A stretch of DNA of 64,000 bases from Oscillospiraceae bacterium (GTDB lineage Bacteria; Bacillota; Clostridia; Oscillospirales; SIG627), in NCBI GenBank assembly GCA_015063605.1, contig SVTV01000012.1:1-64000 (forward strand), read 5' to 3'. Under the pieces are notes generated by a model. That model had not been told where the DNA came from. It ran no database searches and saw only the letters and a program-made list of their open reading frames with translations. Below are positions 24,631 to 36,130 of the stretch, piece by piece. Every line of letters begins with the position of its first letter. The first letter of the stretch is position 1. Position numbers and translations under genes: made by a program.

Positions 24631-25491
24631 ATGAAAAAACTTTCTCTCGCGTTGGCGATACTCATGATCGCGCTCGCACTCGCAGTTCCCGCATCCGCAG
24701 CTAAAGGCAAGGGCAGCTTCGGCGAAGTTCCTCTTTACAAGGGCGGAATCACAGTTGACGGTAAGATCGATGAAGCTTATACAAAATTAGGTCTCAAGAT
24801 CGACGCTACTCAGAGCTTTGACACCGGAAGATATAAGTCCGATGCAAAAGCATGGCTTTATATGCTCCACGACGGTGCTAATCTTTACCTCGTTTATGAT
24901 GTAAGTGATCCTTACGATCTCGACGTTTCTAAGTATCCTAAGGAAAACGAAGACGGCGGTGCTTGGAAAAACACAGGTACAGAGCTTTACGTTGACTGGG
25001 GATGCACAGGTGCTGTTTCCACAATGGCTAAGGTTTGTGCGTGGATCGACGGTCGTTTCTGGGGTGCAGGCGGAACATTGACAGCAGGTGACAATGTTAA
25101 GACTTATGTATCCGAATACAAAACAGTTATAGACAAAGCTAATAAGAAGTATGTTCTCGAGTTCAAACTTCCCTTCAATGACGGTGCTAAGATAGGCAGT
25201 GAGATCGGCTTCAACGCTATGATCACGTCTAATGATGACATCTCTAAGGGTAACCAGGACCACATCACTTGTACACTTCCCGGCGTATCCAACTCAGCTG
25301 CAGAGTTCAAGAATGTAACAATTTCCGGTACAGAAGTTAAGATGCCCGAGCCTCCCAAGGAAGAACCTAAGGAAGAGCCCAAGGAAGAACAGAAGCCTAC
25401 AGAAAACCCCACAACAGGCGATCCTATAACAGTTCTTGCTATAATCGCTGCTGTTTCCGGTGCGGGTGTTGTTATCTCCAAGAAGAGATAA
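24631..25491 (+). CDS. Secreted CBM9-like protein with NPTTGD sorting tail, copy 3 (divergent core)
   Basis: A 286-residue paralogue. The signal peptide and first about 50 residues and the last about 45 residues are essentially identical to copy 2, but the centre differs strongly (SFDTGRYKSDAKAWLYMLHD, DPYDLDVSKYPKENEDGGAW, ELYVDWGCTGAVSTMAKVC). The ends have therefore been homogenised or recombined while the binding face diverged. The linker has one extra EEPK unit. It is predicted to be wall-anchored by an NPTTGD-recognising sortase. It is followed by a strong terminator at 25575. Confidence 0.85.
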   Translation: MKKLSLALAILMIALALAVPASAAKGKGSFGEVPLYKGGITVDGKIDEAYTKLGLKIDATQSFDTGRYKSDAKAWLYMLHDGANLYLVYDVSDPYDLDVSKYPKENEDGGAWKNTGTELYVDWGCTGAVSTMAKVCAWIDGRFWGAGGTLTAGDNVKTYVSEYKTVIDKANKKYVLEFKLPFNDGAKIGSEIGFNAMITSNDDISKGNQDHITCTLPGVSNSAAEFKNVTISGTEVKMPEPPKEEPKEEPKEEQKPTENPTTGDPITVLAIIAAVSGAGVVISKKR

Positions 25492-25574
25492 TAAGTTTTG
25501 AACTTGGACTATAGGCATTATGATGCTGCAATAGATTACAAACATCCCTTTAAACAATAAATCATTTTCGTTTT

Positions 25575-25602
25575 GGCTGTGCCTTTTGGCACAGCCTTTT
25601 TT
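25575..25602 (+). terminator. Terminator of the CBM9-like cluster
   Basis: GGCTGTGCC and GGCACAGCC form a perfect 9-bp stem with a TTTT loop, followed by six T. A textbook intrinsic terminator. Confidence 0.9.
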
Positions 25603-25618
25603 CTGTTTCAAATAAAAA

Positions 25619-25656
25619 GTATGCTCATCCCGCAGATAATGCAGAAATAAGCATAC
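25619..25656 (-). terminator. Terminator of the atp operon
   Basis: Read on the minus strand, GTATGCT pairs with AGCATAC around a 24-base loop and is followed by TTTTTATTTG. It starts 9 bases after the atpC stop codon. Confidence 0.7.
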
Positions 25657-25664
25657 CGTATCAT

Positions 25665-25924
25665 TTATTGAAATTTGAAGGTTCCCGAAAGAAGAGTTGC
25701 AGCATTCTTACCTACGGTCAGAAGACCGCCGTCGGAATTTGCTATTCTTTTAGTTCCATCGGGAAGAAAGATCGTGCAGGGTGCCTTTACAAGGTAAGTA
25801 ACAAAGGGTATATGCCCTGCCATAACAGCAAGGTCGCCCTCGACACCTCTGACATCAAGCTTTACGACTTCCCCGTCAAAAATATTACCGTCGGGTGAAG
25901 AAACCGTCAATCTGAAGGTATTCA

Positions 25925-25925
<1 letters not shown>
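25665..25925 (-). CDS. atpC: F1 ATP synthase epsilon subunit, short form
   Basis: An 86-residue epsilon subunit of the F1 central stalk. The N-terminal beta-sandwich is complete (FRLTVSSPDGNIFDGEVVKLDVRG, GDLAVMAGHIPFVTYL, ANSDGGLLTVGKNAATLLSG). The C-terminal helical hairpin of normal 130-140-residue epsilon subunits is absent: a stop follows directly after the sandwich and a terminator comes next. That hairpin mediates ATP-dependent auto-inhibition, so this enzyme should lack that brake. The ATG overlaps the atpD stop (TAATG), giving translational coupling. Confidence 0.9.
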
Positions 25926-27325
<1,400 letters not shown>

Positions 27326-27356
27326 TTATGACCATTCCTTTCTGCTTAGCTTCTAT

Positions 27357-28166
27357 TCAGCTTCCGCTTCCGGCTACGATCTCTGTAATCTCCTGAGTGA
27401 TCGCACCCTGTCTTGCTCTGTTATATTCAAGCTGTAATCTGTCTATCATTTCCTTGGCATTCTTGCCCGCACTTTCCATAGCCATTCTTCTTGCGGCAAC
27501 CTCACAGGCAAAGCTCTCTCTGAGAGTGGCTATCATCATCCCTGCCACGTATTCTCTTACCGCATTGTTCAATACAGCTTTTTGGTCAGGCTCAAAAATT
27601 ATGTCTAAGTTTGAACCGTTTTCGGCTTTTGTAAGCGGTAATATCCATTTGATACGGGCTTCCTGTGTCATAACGGAGACGTATTCTGTATACAAAATAC
27701 CGAGGCGATCAAACCCTCCCGCTCTGAAATCGGAACAAAGCTTTTCCGAAAGCTCATAGGCTTCATCGAAGTAGTATCTTTCCGAAGAATTGATATCTTC
27801 GCCGTATCTTTCACAAGCTCTCTTTCCGACCGGTATAAACTCTGCATCAGGAAAAAACGATGCAAGACGGAAGACATTTGCATTGTAACCGCCTGCAAGA
27901 CCTCTGTCGCCTGCAATTATTATGATCCTTGTACGCGGAGAATCTGAGGTTACAGGTCTCATATAAGGGCTTTCCAAGGAATCCGGATCGCTTGTAAGAA
28001 GAGAAATTGATCTTTCAAGCACCTCTGTATATTCCCTTGCCTTCAGCATAGCTTCCGAGGCTCGCCTTATCTTGGAGGAAGCAACAAGCTCCATAGCTTT
28101 TGTAAGCTGAAGTGTAGAGGTAACGCTTTTAATGCGGCCTCTGAGCGCTTTTGTATTACCTGCCAT
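27357..28166 (-). CDS. atpG: F1 ATP synthase gamma subunit
   Basis: The 269-residue central shaft subunit. The N-terminal coiled-coil half begins LRGRIKSVTSTLQLTKAMELVASSKIRRA, and the C-terminal helix has ARRMAMESAGKNAKEMIDRLQLEYNRARQGAITQEITEIV, both diagnostic of gamma. The Rossmann-like middle (IIIAGDRGLAGGYNANVFR) is present. It is slightly shorter than the common 285-290 residues. It starts 3 bases after the atpA stop. Confidence 0.97.
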   Translation of the reverse strand: MAGNTKALRGRIKSVTSTLQLTKAMELVASSKIRRASEAMLKAREYTEVLERSISLLTSDPDSLESPYMRPVTSDSPRTRIIIIAGDRGLAGGYNANVFRLASFFPDAEFIPVGKRACERYGEDINSSERYYFDEAYELSEKLCSDFRAGGFDRLGILYTEYVSVMTQEARIKWILPLTKAENGSNLDIIFEPDQKAVLNNAVREYVAGMMIATLRESFACEVAARRMAMESAGKNAKEMIDRLQLEYNRARQGAITQEITEIVAGSGS

Positions 28167-28169
28167 GGC

Positions 28170-29657
28170 TTATACCAATTCCTTCAAAACTGCTACAAGC
28201 TCTTCTTCATCGGAAGGCTCATAGAAGCCCGATTCCATACGGTTGAGCCATTCGCTCTTTTCGTTTTCGAGCTTTGCGAAAAGCCTGCTCTGGAACTCAT
28301 TTATATCTTCAACCGCAACTGTGTCAAGATATCCTTTTACTGCGGCGTATACAATTGCGACCTGGCATCCTACTCTTATGGGAGAGTTTCTTCCCTGCTT
28401 CAATACCTCAACTATTCGTTCGCCGAGAGCAAGTCTCGCCTTTGTATCTGCATCGAGATCGCTTCCAAACTGAGCGAAGGACTGCAATTCACGATACTGA
28501 GAATATATAAGCTTCAACTCTCCGGATACTTTTTTCATTGCCTTTAGCTGAGCAGATCCTCCAACACGGCTTACGGATATGCCGGGATTTATTGCGGGCA
28601 TGATACCCGAATGGAAAAGCTCTGTTTCGAGGAATATCTGACCATCGGTTATGGAAATAACGTTTGTGGGGATATATGCAGAGACGTCTCCCGCCTGAGT
28701 TTCAATGATCGGTAGAGCAGTTATGGAGCCGCCTCCGAATTCGGGAGCAACACACGCTGCTCTTTCGAGAAGTCTTGAATGGAGATAAAAAACGTCGCCG
28801 GGATAAGCTTCTCTGCCCGGAGGACGACGGATAAGCAAGGATAATGCTCTGTATGCAACGGCGTGCTTACTCAAGTCATCGTATACTATAAGAACGTCCT
28901 TACCCTGCTCACGGAAATATTCCGCCATTGCACATCCGCTGTAAGGAGCGATATACTGCAAGGGTGCGCTTTCCGAAGCACCTGCGGAAACGATTATGGT
29001 GTAATCCATTGCACCGCTGCTTATAAGCTCACCTGCAAGCTGTGCTACGGATGTATTCTTCTGACCTATTGCAACATAGATACAGATAACACCTGTTCCC
29101 TTCTGATTAATTATTGTATCAAGAGCTATCTCGGTCTTACCTGTCTGACGGTCACCGATGATAAGCTCACGCTGTCCTCTTCCTATGGGTATCATGCTGT
29201 CTATTGCCTTAATACCTGTCTGAAGAGGTACGCTTACGCTTTTTCTTTCAATTATGCCGGGAGCCTCCGATTCAATGGGACGGGTACCGCTGTAAGCGAT
29301 GGGGCCCTTTCCGTCGATAGGCTCACCCAAGGCGTTGACAACTCTTCCGAGAAGCTTTTCGCCTACGGGTACCGAAAGCACCTTACCCGTTCTGTGAACG
29401 GATGCGCCCTCACGTATTTCATTTTTATTGGAGAGGATAGCAACGGAAACGGTTTCTTCTTCCAGGTTCTGAGCCATACCGAAGCTTCCGCCTTCGAACT
29501 CAAGCAGCTCATTTGCCATACAGTTGCGAAGTCCGTAAACACGAGCTATTCCGTCACCTACAAGAATGACCTTGCCGGTCTCTTCCATAGATACGCGGGC
29601 TTTATAATTCTCTATTTGAGTTTTTATTATATTACTGATCTCGCCGGGATTGTTCAT
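28170..29657 (-). CDS. atpA: F1 ATP synthase alpha subunit
   Basis: The 495-residue regulatory nucleotide-binding subunit. The N-terminus [12 protein letters not shown] matches the delta-binding helix, P-loop GDRQTGKT is in the middle, and [39 protein letters not shown] is the near-invariant alpha signature; SRVGGSAQ and the helical C-terminus complete it. Its start overlaps the atpH stop by 4 bases. Confidence 0.98.
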   Translation of the reverse strand: MNNPGEISNIIKTQIENYKARVSMEETGKVILVGDGIARVYGLRNCMANELLEFEGGSFGMAQNLEEETVSVAILSNKNEIREGASVHRTGKVLSVPVGEKLLGRVVNALGEPIDGKGPIAYSGTRPIESEAPGIIERKSVSVPLQTGIKAIDSMIPIGRGQRELIIGDRQTGKTEIALDTIINQKGTGVICIYVAIGQKNTSVAQLAGELISSGAMDYTIIVSAGASESAPLQYIAPYSGCAMAEYFREQGKDVLIVYDDLSKHAVAYRALSLLIRRPPGREAYPGDVFYLHSRLLERAACVAPEFGGGSITALPIIETQAGDVSAYIPTNVISITDGQIFLETELFHSGIMPAINPGISVSRVGGSAQLKAMKKVSGELKLIYSQYRELQSFAQFGSDLDADTKARLALGERIVEVLKQGRNSPIRVGCQVAIVYAAVKGYLDTVAVEDINEFQSRLFAKLENEKSEWLNRMESGFYEPSDEEELVAVLKELV

Positions 29658-30184
29658 CCTTTAATCACTCCCTTTACCTTTTGCAGATGCTTTTCAACAC
29701 TTCCGTCAAAGGTCATGTCATCCATTTCCACCTTCAAACCGCCCAATAAAGAGCTGTCCTGAATGTAGACTGCATCCACCTTTTTTCCCGATAAAGCTTC
29801 AAGCTTTTCTTCCAAAGCCTTCTTTTGCTTATCATCCAAGGGGACAACTGAATAGACCCTTGCATTGGTGCGGTTATGAGCCTCGCGGACAAATTCCGCA
29901 TACTCTTCCACACATTCACCCAAAGCTTTCATATGTCCGTTCTCGCAGAGAAGCTTGACAAACGAAACGATGTACTCGGGCATATTGTCGGCAAATGCCG
30001 ATTCTATGGCATTCAATCTTTCCGACAATGGAATCGCCGGAGAAGAAAGAAATTCAATATATTCCGGAGCTTCACTTACCAAATCATATATAACAGCAAG
30101 GGACTCCGAGAATCTTTCGATCTGCCCGTTTTCAGCCGCAAGCGTGAAAAGAGCTTTTGAATACTCTTTACTTATTGTCGGCAT
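29654..30184 (-). CDS. atpH: F1 ATP synthase delta subunit
   Basis: A 176-residue stator subunit (delta/OSCP) linking F1 to the b-subunit stalk. The family pattern is seen at [30 protein letters not shown] and the C-terminal [28 protein letters not shown] 30184 is chosen, since AGGTG lies 7 bases upstream; a GTG at 30193 is also possible. It overlaps the end of atpF by 17 bases and atpA by 4. Confidence 0.93.
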   Translation of the reverse strand: MPTISKEYSKALFTLAAENGQIERFSESLAVIYDLVSEAPEYIEFLSSPAIPLSERLNAIESAFADNMPEYIVSFVKLLCENGHMKALGECVEEYAEFVREAHNRTNARVYSVVPLDDKQKKALEEKLEALSGKKVDAVYIQDSSLLGGLKVEMDDMTFDGSVEKHLQKVKGVIKG

Positions 30185-30683
30185 TTTCTTCACCTATTTT
30201 ACTGATAAAGGAATCTATCATCTGCTTATGATCATCCGTATTGATCTCTCTTTCAAGCACTTTTTCTGCTATGAGAGCGGAGACCTCTGCAATTTCCTTC
30301 TTTATGCCGTCCTCTGCCTTTGATATTTCGAGGGCAGCCTCTTCCTTTGCCTGACGCACGATAATATCAGCCTTTGACTTTGCATCGGCTATTATCTCAT
30401 TTTCTCTTGCATGGGCAATATCAACAGCGGATTGTATCACATTATCCGCTTCCGCTTTTGCATTTGACAATTTTTCTTCGTAAGCCGCCCTATCGGACAA
30501 AGCTTTTCTTTTAGCTTCCTCAGCATCATTATACTGTCCGTCAATCGCTGCCTGACGGGCGTTGAGCACATTCTTAACGGGTGTGTACAAAAACTTTTTT
30601 ATAAGCAAAAAAAGTATAAGAAGATTGAGAAGCGAAGCCAAAGTCTGCCAAATGTTTATAGAAATAATATCTAATGTTGGCAT
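30168..30683 (-). CDS. atpF: F0 ATP synthase subunit b
   Basis: A 171-residue peripheral stalk protein with one N-terminal membrane helix (residues about 10-28, IWQTLASLLNLLILFLLIKK) and a long charged coiled coil, the standard b-subunit layout. Only one b-type gene is present, so the stalk is a homodimer. It precedes atpH with a short overlap. Confidence 0.95.
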   Translation of the reverse strand: MPTLDIISINIWQTLASLLNLLILFLLIKKFLYTPVKNVLNARQAAIDGQYNDAEEAKRKALSDRAAYEEKLSNAKAEADNVIQSAVDIAHARENEIIADAKSKADIIVRQAKEEAALEISKAEDGIKKEIAEVSALIAEKVLEREINTDDHKQMIDSFISKIGEENADNK

Positions 30684-30735
30684 ATCATCTTTCTCCGTTG
30701 TTTTAAGTTATAAGTAATCTTAGTACAACAAAGGA

Positions 30736-31047
<312 letters not shown>

Positions 31048-31074
31048 TCAATTTATTAATCACGGAAGAACCGC

Positions 31075-31977
31075 TTAATTATTGACTTTTTTGTTTTTCG
31101 CATTTTCTATCATGCGTCTTCTTTCATACTCCTCTGCCGGGAATGCTCCGGAAATATTGAGCATGGTCAGCATTGCGAAAATAAATGCCTGGAGACAGCC
31201 GCTGAACAAATCGAAGTATACAGACAAAACAGCAGGCAGACCTATCTGAAACAATGGAATATCCGCAAGGAATCCCGGAAGCGAGCCGAGAAGCATTGTG
31301 GAGAGACCGCCCAAAGCAGCCGCAACGAGAGTCGACACAACGGTACCCGAAAGAACATTTCCGTAATGGCGGAAGCTCATTGAAACGGGTGTGGCAAATT
31401 CACTTATAAAGTTGATGGGTGCGAGTATCGGAACGGGTTCGAGGAAGCCTTTAATATAATACATCGGACCGCATTTCAACTTATAATATGTTATCAGAAT
31501 AAATACAAGGATCGCCCATCCCGCAACGATATTTATATCGGATGTCGGCGGGAAAAGTCCCAAAAGCGAAAGAAGGCTTGAAAAAGCCGAAAGAGCAAGA
31601 ATTGATATTATAAAAGGAGAATAGCCCTTAAAATACTCGCCCATATTTTCATTAACAAGGGCATCAACCTTTTCAACAGCCCATTCGGCAAGATGCTGTC
31701 TTTTCAGAACAACACGCTCGCTTATACCGTGAGTAATAAAACGGCAAAAGAAGAATATAGTTATAAGAACCATAAGAGAATTGACCTGGGACTCGGTTAT
31801 GGGAAAGTCCTGTATAGGCATAGGTATCGTAAAAAATATACGAGCACCGCTTATGGAAATGCCCTCGGAGGGGACATTGGTAAGAATCTTCAGAACGACG
31901 GCAAATGCCAACGGAAGGATCATCATGACTATATAGAAAATATCTGTAATTCTGAAGCGGCGGGAAGCTGCATCCAA
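31075..31977 (-). CDS. atpB: F0 ATP synthase subunit a
   Basis: A 300-residue polytopic stator subunit that forms the ion half-channels next to the c-ring. The essential Arg lies in SMSFRHYGNVLSGTVV, preceded by PINFISEFATPV, and the C-terminal helix contains QAFIFAMLTMLNISGA. About five to six membrane helices are visible. A longer than usual soluble N-terminal loop (residues 30-70) and a charged KNKKVNN tail are present. Confidence 0.95.
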   Translation of the reverse strand: MDAASRRFRITDIFYIVMMILPLAFAVVLKILTNVPSEGISISGARIFFTIPMPIQDFPITESQVNSLMVLITIFFFCRFITHGISERVVLKRQHLAEWAVEKVDALVNENMGEYFKGYSPFIISILALSAFSSLLSLLGLFPPTSDINIVAGWAILVFILITYYKLKCGPMYYIKGFLEPVPILAPINFISEFATPVSMSFRHYGNVLSGTVVSTLVAAALGGLSTMLLGSLPGFLADIPLFQIGLPAVLSVYFDLFSGCLQAFIFAMLTMLNISGAFPAEEYERRRMIENAKNKKVNN

Positions 31978-32023
31978 AATATATCACCTCTTTGCTTTAA
32001 GTTTTAAACGCAGTCTGCGAGAA

Positions 32024-32410
32024 TCAATCCTTGTCCTTGATGGTCAAAGAACGAACGGTGACGGACAACCTTGGAAAAATGAAGGGTATCACAACGGCAA
32101 TAATATCAAAGATCGGAACGGCATATCCGATCACAGCAACGACAAGAAGAAAAACCATTCTGAGATTCTGAGATAGTTTGACAAGATTTCTTGCCTCCTT
32201 CTCTTCCTTCATAACCGCCGACTGCACCGTAAGTCCCATCAGAAAGAAATTGGCAACGGCAGCGAAATACCCGAGAAGGTTCCCGAAAAGAACCGCTGTA
32301 TTCCATTTTCCAATCGCAAGATAAACAGCCTGCATCAATAAACTGAATACTACCGAAAAGCAAGCAACATAAAATGTTTCTTTGAGCACGGTAGGGTCGA
32401 TCTTTTTCAT
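32024..32410 (-). CDS. atpI: ATP synthase subunit I-like protein
   Basis: A 128-residue small membrane protein with four hydrophobic helices (about 12-32, 38-60, 80-98 and 100-115), first gene of the atp operon. The position and helix pattern fit AtpI, which assists c-ring assembly. Sequence conservation in this family is low, so the call rests largely on synteny. The promoter is at 32504-32532. Confidence 0.82.
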   Translation of the reverse strand: MKKIDPTVLKETFYVACFSVVFSLLMQAVYLAIGKWNTAVLFGNLLGYFAAVANFFLMGLTVQSAVMKEEKEARNLVKLSQNLRMVFLLVVAVIGYAVPIFDIIAVVIPFIFPRLSVTVRSLTIKDKD

Positions 32411-32503
32411 ACTTTTATCATTCCATTCAATAAAGAAGATACTTCATACAAAGAAGAGTTATCAATCAAAATTAATAACATCCCGATTTGCAAAAATCAA
32501 TTA

Positions 32504-32532
32504 ATTATAACATATTTTTGATTTTTTTGCAA
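32504..32532 (-). promoter_or_regulatory. Promoter of the atp operon
   Basis: Minus-strand TTGCAA (32527-32532) and TATAAT (32504-32509) with a 17-base spacer, 94 bases upstream of atpI. The 359-base gap 32411-32769 holds this promoter; on its MATE-proximal side I see no clear plus-strand promoter or structured element. Confidence 0.7.
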
Positions 32533-32769
32533 TAGTTTTTTTACTTAAATAATATGCTGAAGCATTTTTTCAAATAATGATACCTTTATAAAGATCAGCA
32601 TCATATCCTTCGACGCTCACGAGCGCAGTTTCTAAACCATTTCTACTCCGAAGGCGCTTCTGTTGTCAATAAGAATATAAAAAACGGAGAATATGACCAA
32701 TGCAAGGTACTCTTTTGATGTTTAATATAAGGGGAAGTTTTTCTCAAATAAATAAAAAAGAGACATACG

Positions 32770-34239
32770 ATGAATAAAACAAAGGATACATCTTCGGATT
32801 CAAAATTCATACAAATGACTACAGCTCCCGTGGAGAAGCTTATAATCAAGCTGGCTGTTCCCACGATCATATCGATGCTCGTCACTACCTTTTACAATTT
32901 AGCCGATACATTGTTCGTCCGACAGCTTGAAAACGATTCTATGGTCGCAGCAGTGGGAGTAGTACTGCCGCTGATGTCAATTATCCAGGCATTCGGTTTT
33001 TTCTGCGGTCACGGTTCGGGAAACTACATATCGAGAGCATTCGGACGTAAGGATTATAATGATGCAAAGATAATGGCTTCAACGGGATTTTTCTATGCTG
33101 TAGTCTTCGGTCTTGTTATTACCGTCGGCGGTCTTCTGTTCACCGATCAGCTCACATTCATTCTCGGCGCCAAAACAGAAGCCACATCTATTGCCACAAA
33201 GGAATACATGAAATGGATACTGATCGCCTGCCCGTTCATGACAGGAGCAATTGTAATCAACAATCAGCTCAGGATGCAGGGAAATGCATTCTTTGCGATG
33301 GTCGGTCTGACTACCGGTGCAATTCTCAATTGTATTCTTGACCCGATCTTTATATTTAAAAGCGGAGACACTATCTTCAATGGTTCTGTTACCATCCCCT
33401 TTGGTGTCGGTCTCGGAGTCGAGGGAGCGGCTCTTGCAACTGCAATAAGCCAGGTATGTTCGTTTATTCTACTATTTATCGGAATGTACAAAAGCGATGC
33501 CATAAAGATCAATTTACGTTCAATATCGCTGCGGTATTTCAGCGGGATAGTACAAGGGGGTCTTCCCTCTCTTGCACGTCAAGGACTTGCAAGCGTATCC
33601 ACCGCTTGTCTCAATCATTCGGTAGGTCTTTTTATTTCCGATGAAATAATGATAGATGCGGTTCAGGCGGCTATGACGGGAGTATCGAAGATAACACTTT
33701 TCCTCTCATCCGCTCTTATCGGATTCGGTCAGGGCTTCCAGCCCGTATGCGGATTCAATTACGGAGCAAAGCTTTATGACAGAGTTATAAAGTCATACTT
33801 TTTCTGCATTAAGGTAGCCTGCGTCGCCCTTGTCATCTTTTCCGCTCTCGGATTTATATTCTCCGATGCGATTACTCTCGCCATTGCAGGAAGCACGGAG
33901 CTTTCCTCGGCAATTGCTTCATTCACCTTTAAGGCTCAGCTTATCGTATTCCCTCTTCAGGCATGGAGTATGCTTTGCAATATGATGCTGCAGAACATCG
34001 GTATGACATTCCGCGCGACCGTAGTCGCCATGTCGCGTCAGGGATTGGCGTTTATACCGATAATATTCCTTCTTCCGTTGATTATAAAGCTTATGGGGTT
34101 TGATCCGTTGTTGGGAATAGAAACAGCTCAGGCAGTTTCAGATGTGGTAGCATTTATCATTTCTCTTCCTATCGGAATAGGAGTTATAAATGAAATGAGA
34201 AGAGAAAGCGTTAAACAGAGATCGGGTACAGAATCTTAA
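32770..34239 (+). CDS. MATE-family multidrug/cation efflux transporter
   Basis: A 489-residue, 12-helix inner-membrane antiporter of the MATE/NorM-DinF superfamily. The signature LIIKLAVPTIISMLVTTFYN, ADTLFVRQL and the repeat half beginning IVQGGLPSLARQGLASVS, with GFGQGFQPVCGFNYGA in the second half, are typical. It probably exports organic cations or metabolites using Na+ or H+. It starts a plus-strand run with the M20 and C26 hydrolase genes, 17 and 8-17 bases apart. Confidence 0.9.
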   Translation: MNKTKDTSSDSKFIQMTTAPVEKLIIKLAVPTIISMLVTTFYNLADTLFVRQLENDSMVAAVGVVLPLMSIIQAFGFFCGHGSGNYISRAFGRKDYNDAKIMASTGFFYAVVFGLVITVGGLLFTDQLTFILGAKTEATSIATKEYMKWILIACPFMTGAIVINNQLRMQGNAFFAMVGLTTGAILNCILDPIFIFKSGDTIFNGSVTIPFGVGLGVEGAALATAISQVCSFILLFIGMYKSDAIKINLRSISLRYFSGIVQGGLPSLARQGLASVSTACLNHSVGLFISDEIMIDAVQAAMTGVSKITLFLSSALIGFGQGFQPVCGFNYGAKLYDRVIKSYFFCIKVACVALVIFSALGFIFSDAITLAIAGSTELSSAIASFTFKAQLIVFPLQAWSMLCNMMLQNIGMTFRATVVAMSRQGLAFIPIIFLLPLIIKLMGFDPLLGIETAQAVSDVVAFIISLPIGIGVINEMRRESVKQRSGTES

Positions 34240-34256
34240 ACGAAAGGATAATTTCG

Positions 34257-35399
34257 ATGAACGATATGCTTTTCAAAACAATCGATTCTCTCAATGAGCA
34301 ATATATTTCATTTTGGGAAGAGATCTGCAACATAGAAACACCCACACTACACAAGGAAGGAATTGACAGAGCAAGCACCCTGATTTCCGAAAAAGCAAAG
34401 GAAAAGGGTTGGATGGTAGAGGTATACCCTATGGATATCGCCGGAGATCTTGTATCGATAACGATGAATCCCGATTCAGACGGTGCGCCCATAAGCTTCT
34501 CGGGACATCTTGACACCGTTCATCCGTTGGGTTCGTTCGGAACACCTGCCGTAAAACGAGACGAAACAAAGATTTACGGTCCGGGCGTTACCGATTGCAA
34601 AGGTGGAATCGTGGCAGGTTTTATGGCTATGGATGCCTTGGACAGATGCGGATTTAAGGGTAGACCAATACATCTGCTTTTGCAGGTTGACGAGGAAAGT
34701 AGCCTTTCAAAAAAGTTTTCAATAAAATATATTGGTGAAAAAGCAAAGGATTCAATAGCATTTATCAACCTTGAAGGAAGCTCCCGGGGAAAGGTATGCG
34801 TTGAACGAAAAGGCATTGTTACATTTACATTTACGGTAACAGGAGTAGAAGCCCATTCATCAAATTGCGCCAAGCTTGGATCTAATGCAATTCTTGAAGC
34901 AGCCCACAAGATCATTGAGCTGGAAAAATTGAAGGATGATGACGGACTTACGTGTAATTGTGGTGTAATTAACGGAGGAACAGTTGCAAATACAGTTCCG
35001 GGAAAATGCGTTTTCAAGGCCAACATACGCTTTTCAACTTCGGAACAGCTTGAATGGGTACGTAATTACGTAAATGAGATTGCAGAAACGGTATATGTAT
35101 CGGGATGTACCACCGAGGTGGTTCAATCCGGTTTTCGTTTAGCGATGGAGAGGTGCGACCGAAATCTTGAGCTTGTTGACCGCATAAATACAGTTTTGGC
35201 AAAAAATGAAATGGAACTGCTCACACCCTTCAAGAGAAAGGGCGGTTCGGATGCTGCAGATATTACTTCCTTCGGCATACCTTGTGTTGACTCATTGGGA
35301 GTAGAAGGCGGAAGGATACACTCTCCCGAAGAATATGCATATCTCGATTCCCTTTCAAGATCCGCAAAGATTCTTGCTGTGATCGCAAAGGATCTGTAA
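34257..35399 (+). CDS. M20-family metallopeptidase/deacylase
   Basis: A 380-residue dizinc hydrolase of the M20 (ArgE/DapE/CPG2) family. Metal and catalytic motifs in order: SFSGHLDTVHP, GPGVTDCKGG with the bridging Asp, QVDEES with the catalytic Glu pair, a dimerisation lid domain (residues about 185-290) and GGSDAADI with a final metal ligand region near the C-terminus. It cleaves peptide or acyl-amino-acid bonds; the substrate is unknown. The context with a gamma-glutamyl-hydrolase-like protein and a MATE exporter suggests amino-acid amide or peptide breakdown. Confidence 0.88.
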   Translation: MNDMLFKTIDSLNEQYISFWEEICNIETPTLHKEGIDRASTLISEKAKEKGWMVEVYPMDIAGDLVSITMNPDSDGAPISFSGHLDTVHPLGSFGTPAVKRDETKIYGPGVTDCKGGIVAGFMAMDALDRCGFKGRPIHLLLQVDEESSLSKKFSIKYIGEKAKDSIAFINLEGSSRGKVCVERKGIVTFTFTVTGVEAHSSNCAKLGSNAILEAAHKIIELEKLKDDDGLTCNCGVINGGTVANTVPGKCVFKANIRFSTSEQLEWVRNYVNEIAETVYVSGCTTEVVQSGFRLAMERCDRNLELVDRINTVLAKNEMELLTPFKRKGGSDAADITSFGIPCVDSLGVEGGRIHSPEEYAYLDSLSRSAKILAVIAKDL

Positions 35400-35416
35400 A
35401 CTCGGAGGTGATTTAT

Positions 35417-36079
35417 ATGTCATTGAAGATATTACTTTCAGGAAAAGGAAATATACAAAATTATATAAATGCATTAAACGCTTGTCAAGCCGAAGCAGAG
35501 GGTGGATACCTTCCCGATATCTCAAGCGAAGGATATGACGGTCTTATTTTATGCGGCGGCGGAGATATCCATCCAAGATACTACGGAAAAAAGATCGACG
35601 GTTCGGATGAAGAGCGTATAGATACCGCAAGAGATGAATGTGAGTTTTCCCTTATACGCGAATTCATAAGATGCGGGAAACCCGTTTTCGGTATTTGTCG
35701 CGGTCATCAGGTATTGAATGTTTATTTCGGCGGTGATATGATACAGCATATTCCTACATGGGAATCTCACAAACGTGAAGGTGATGCCGTACACTTGGCA
35801 AAAGCAGAAGATGCAAGCTTTCTTTCCCCTTTATACGGAGAAAGCTTCTGCATCAACAGTATGCATCATCAAGCTGTCAATAACTTGGGAAAAGGACTAA
35901 AGGTAATACTTCGTTCAGCTTCGGACGGAGTTATCGAGGCTTTGGTACATGAGTCTCTTCCCGTTATCGGAGTGCAATTCCATCCCGAAAGAATGTGCGC
36001 AGAAAAAAGACGCCGTGATACAGTTGACGGTATACATATTTTCAAGCATTTTCTGAATATGTGTGATAAAAGCAGATAA
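35417..36079 (+). CDS. Gamma-glutamyl hydrolase-like class I glutamine amidotransferase (C26)
   Basis: A 220-residue PuuD/C26-type hydrolase that removes gamma-glutamyl groups from amines or peptides. GLILCGGGDIHPRYYG is the family signature, the nucleophile is Cys94 in GICRGHQVLN, and the His-Glu pair is in VQFHPERM. ATG 35417 is preferred to GTG 35408, since GGAGGTG lies 8-14 bases upstream of it. It is shorter than PuuD (about 250 residues) at the N-terminus but carries all catalytic residues. Confidence 0.87.
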   Translation: MSLKILLSGKGNIQNYINALNACQAEAEGGYLPDISSEGYDGLILCGGGDIHPRYYGKKIDGSDEERIDTARDECEFSLIREFIRCGKPVFGICRGHQVLNVYFGGDMIQHIPTWESHKREGDAVHLAKAEDASFLSPLYGESFCINSMHHQAVNNLGKGLKVILRSASDGVIEALVHESLPVIGVQFHPERMCAEKRRRDTVDGIHIFKHFLNMCDKSR

Positions 36080-36084
36080 AAAAC

Positions 36085-36112
36085 TCCCTCGGATAATCTA
36101 CTTTCCGAGGGA
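36085..36112. terminator. Bidirectional terminator
   Basis: TCCCTCGGA (36085-36093) pairs with TCCGAGGGA (36104-36112). The A-run before it gives GTTTTTT on the minus strand, serving the creatininase gene; the plus side is less T-rich. Confidence 0.75.
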
Positions 36113-36130
36113 ATACTATTTCGATCTATA

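Noticed and set aside
22239-25491. Sortase gene matching the NPTTGD tails
   Set aside because: No protein in the window shows a sortase TLxTC-type active site; the sortase must be encoded elsewhere if the tails are functional.
28863-29762. 299-codon plus-strand open frame inside atpA/atpH
   Set aside because: Antisense to highly conserved ATP synthase genes; Cys/Tyr-rich composition is typical of a shadow frame and no RBS is present.
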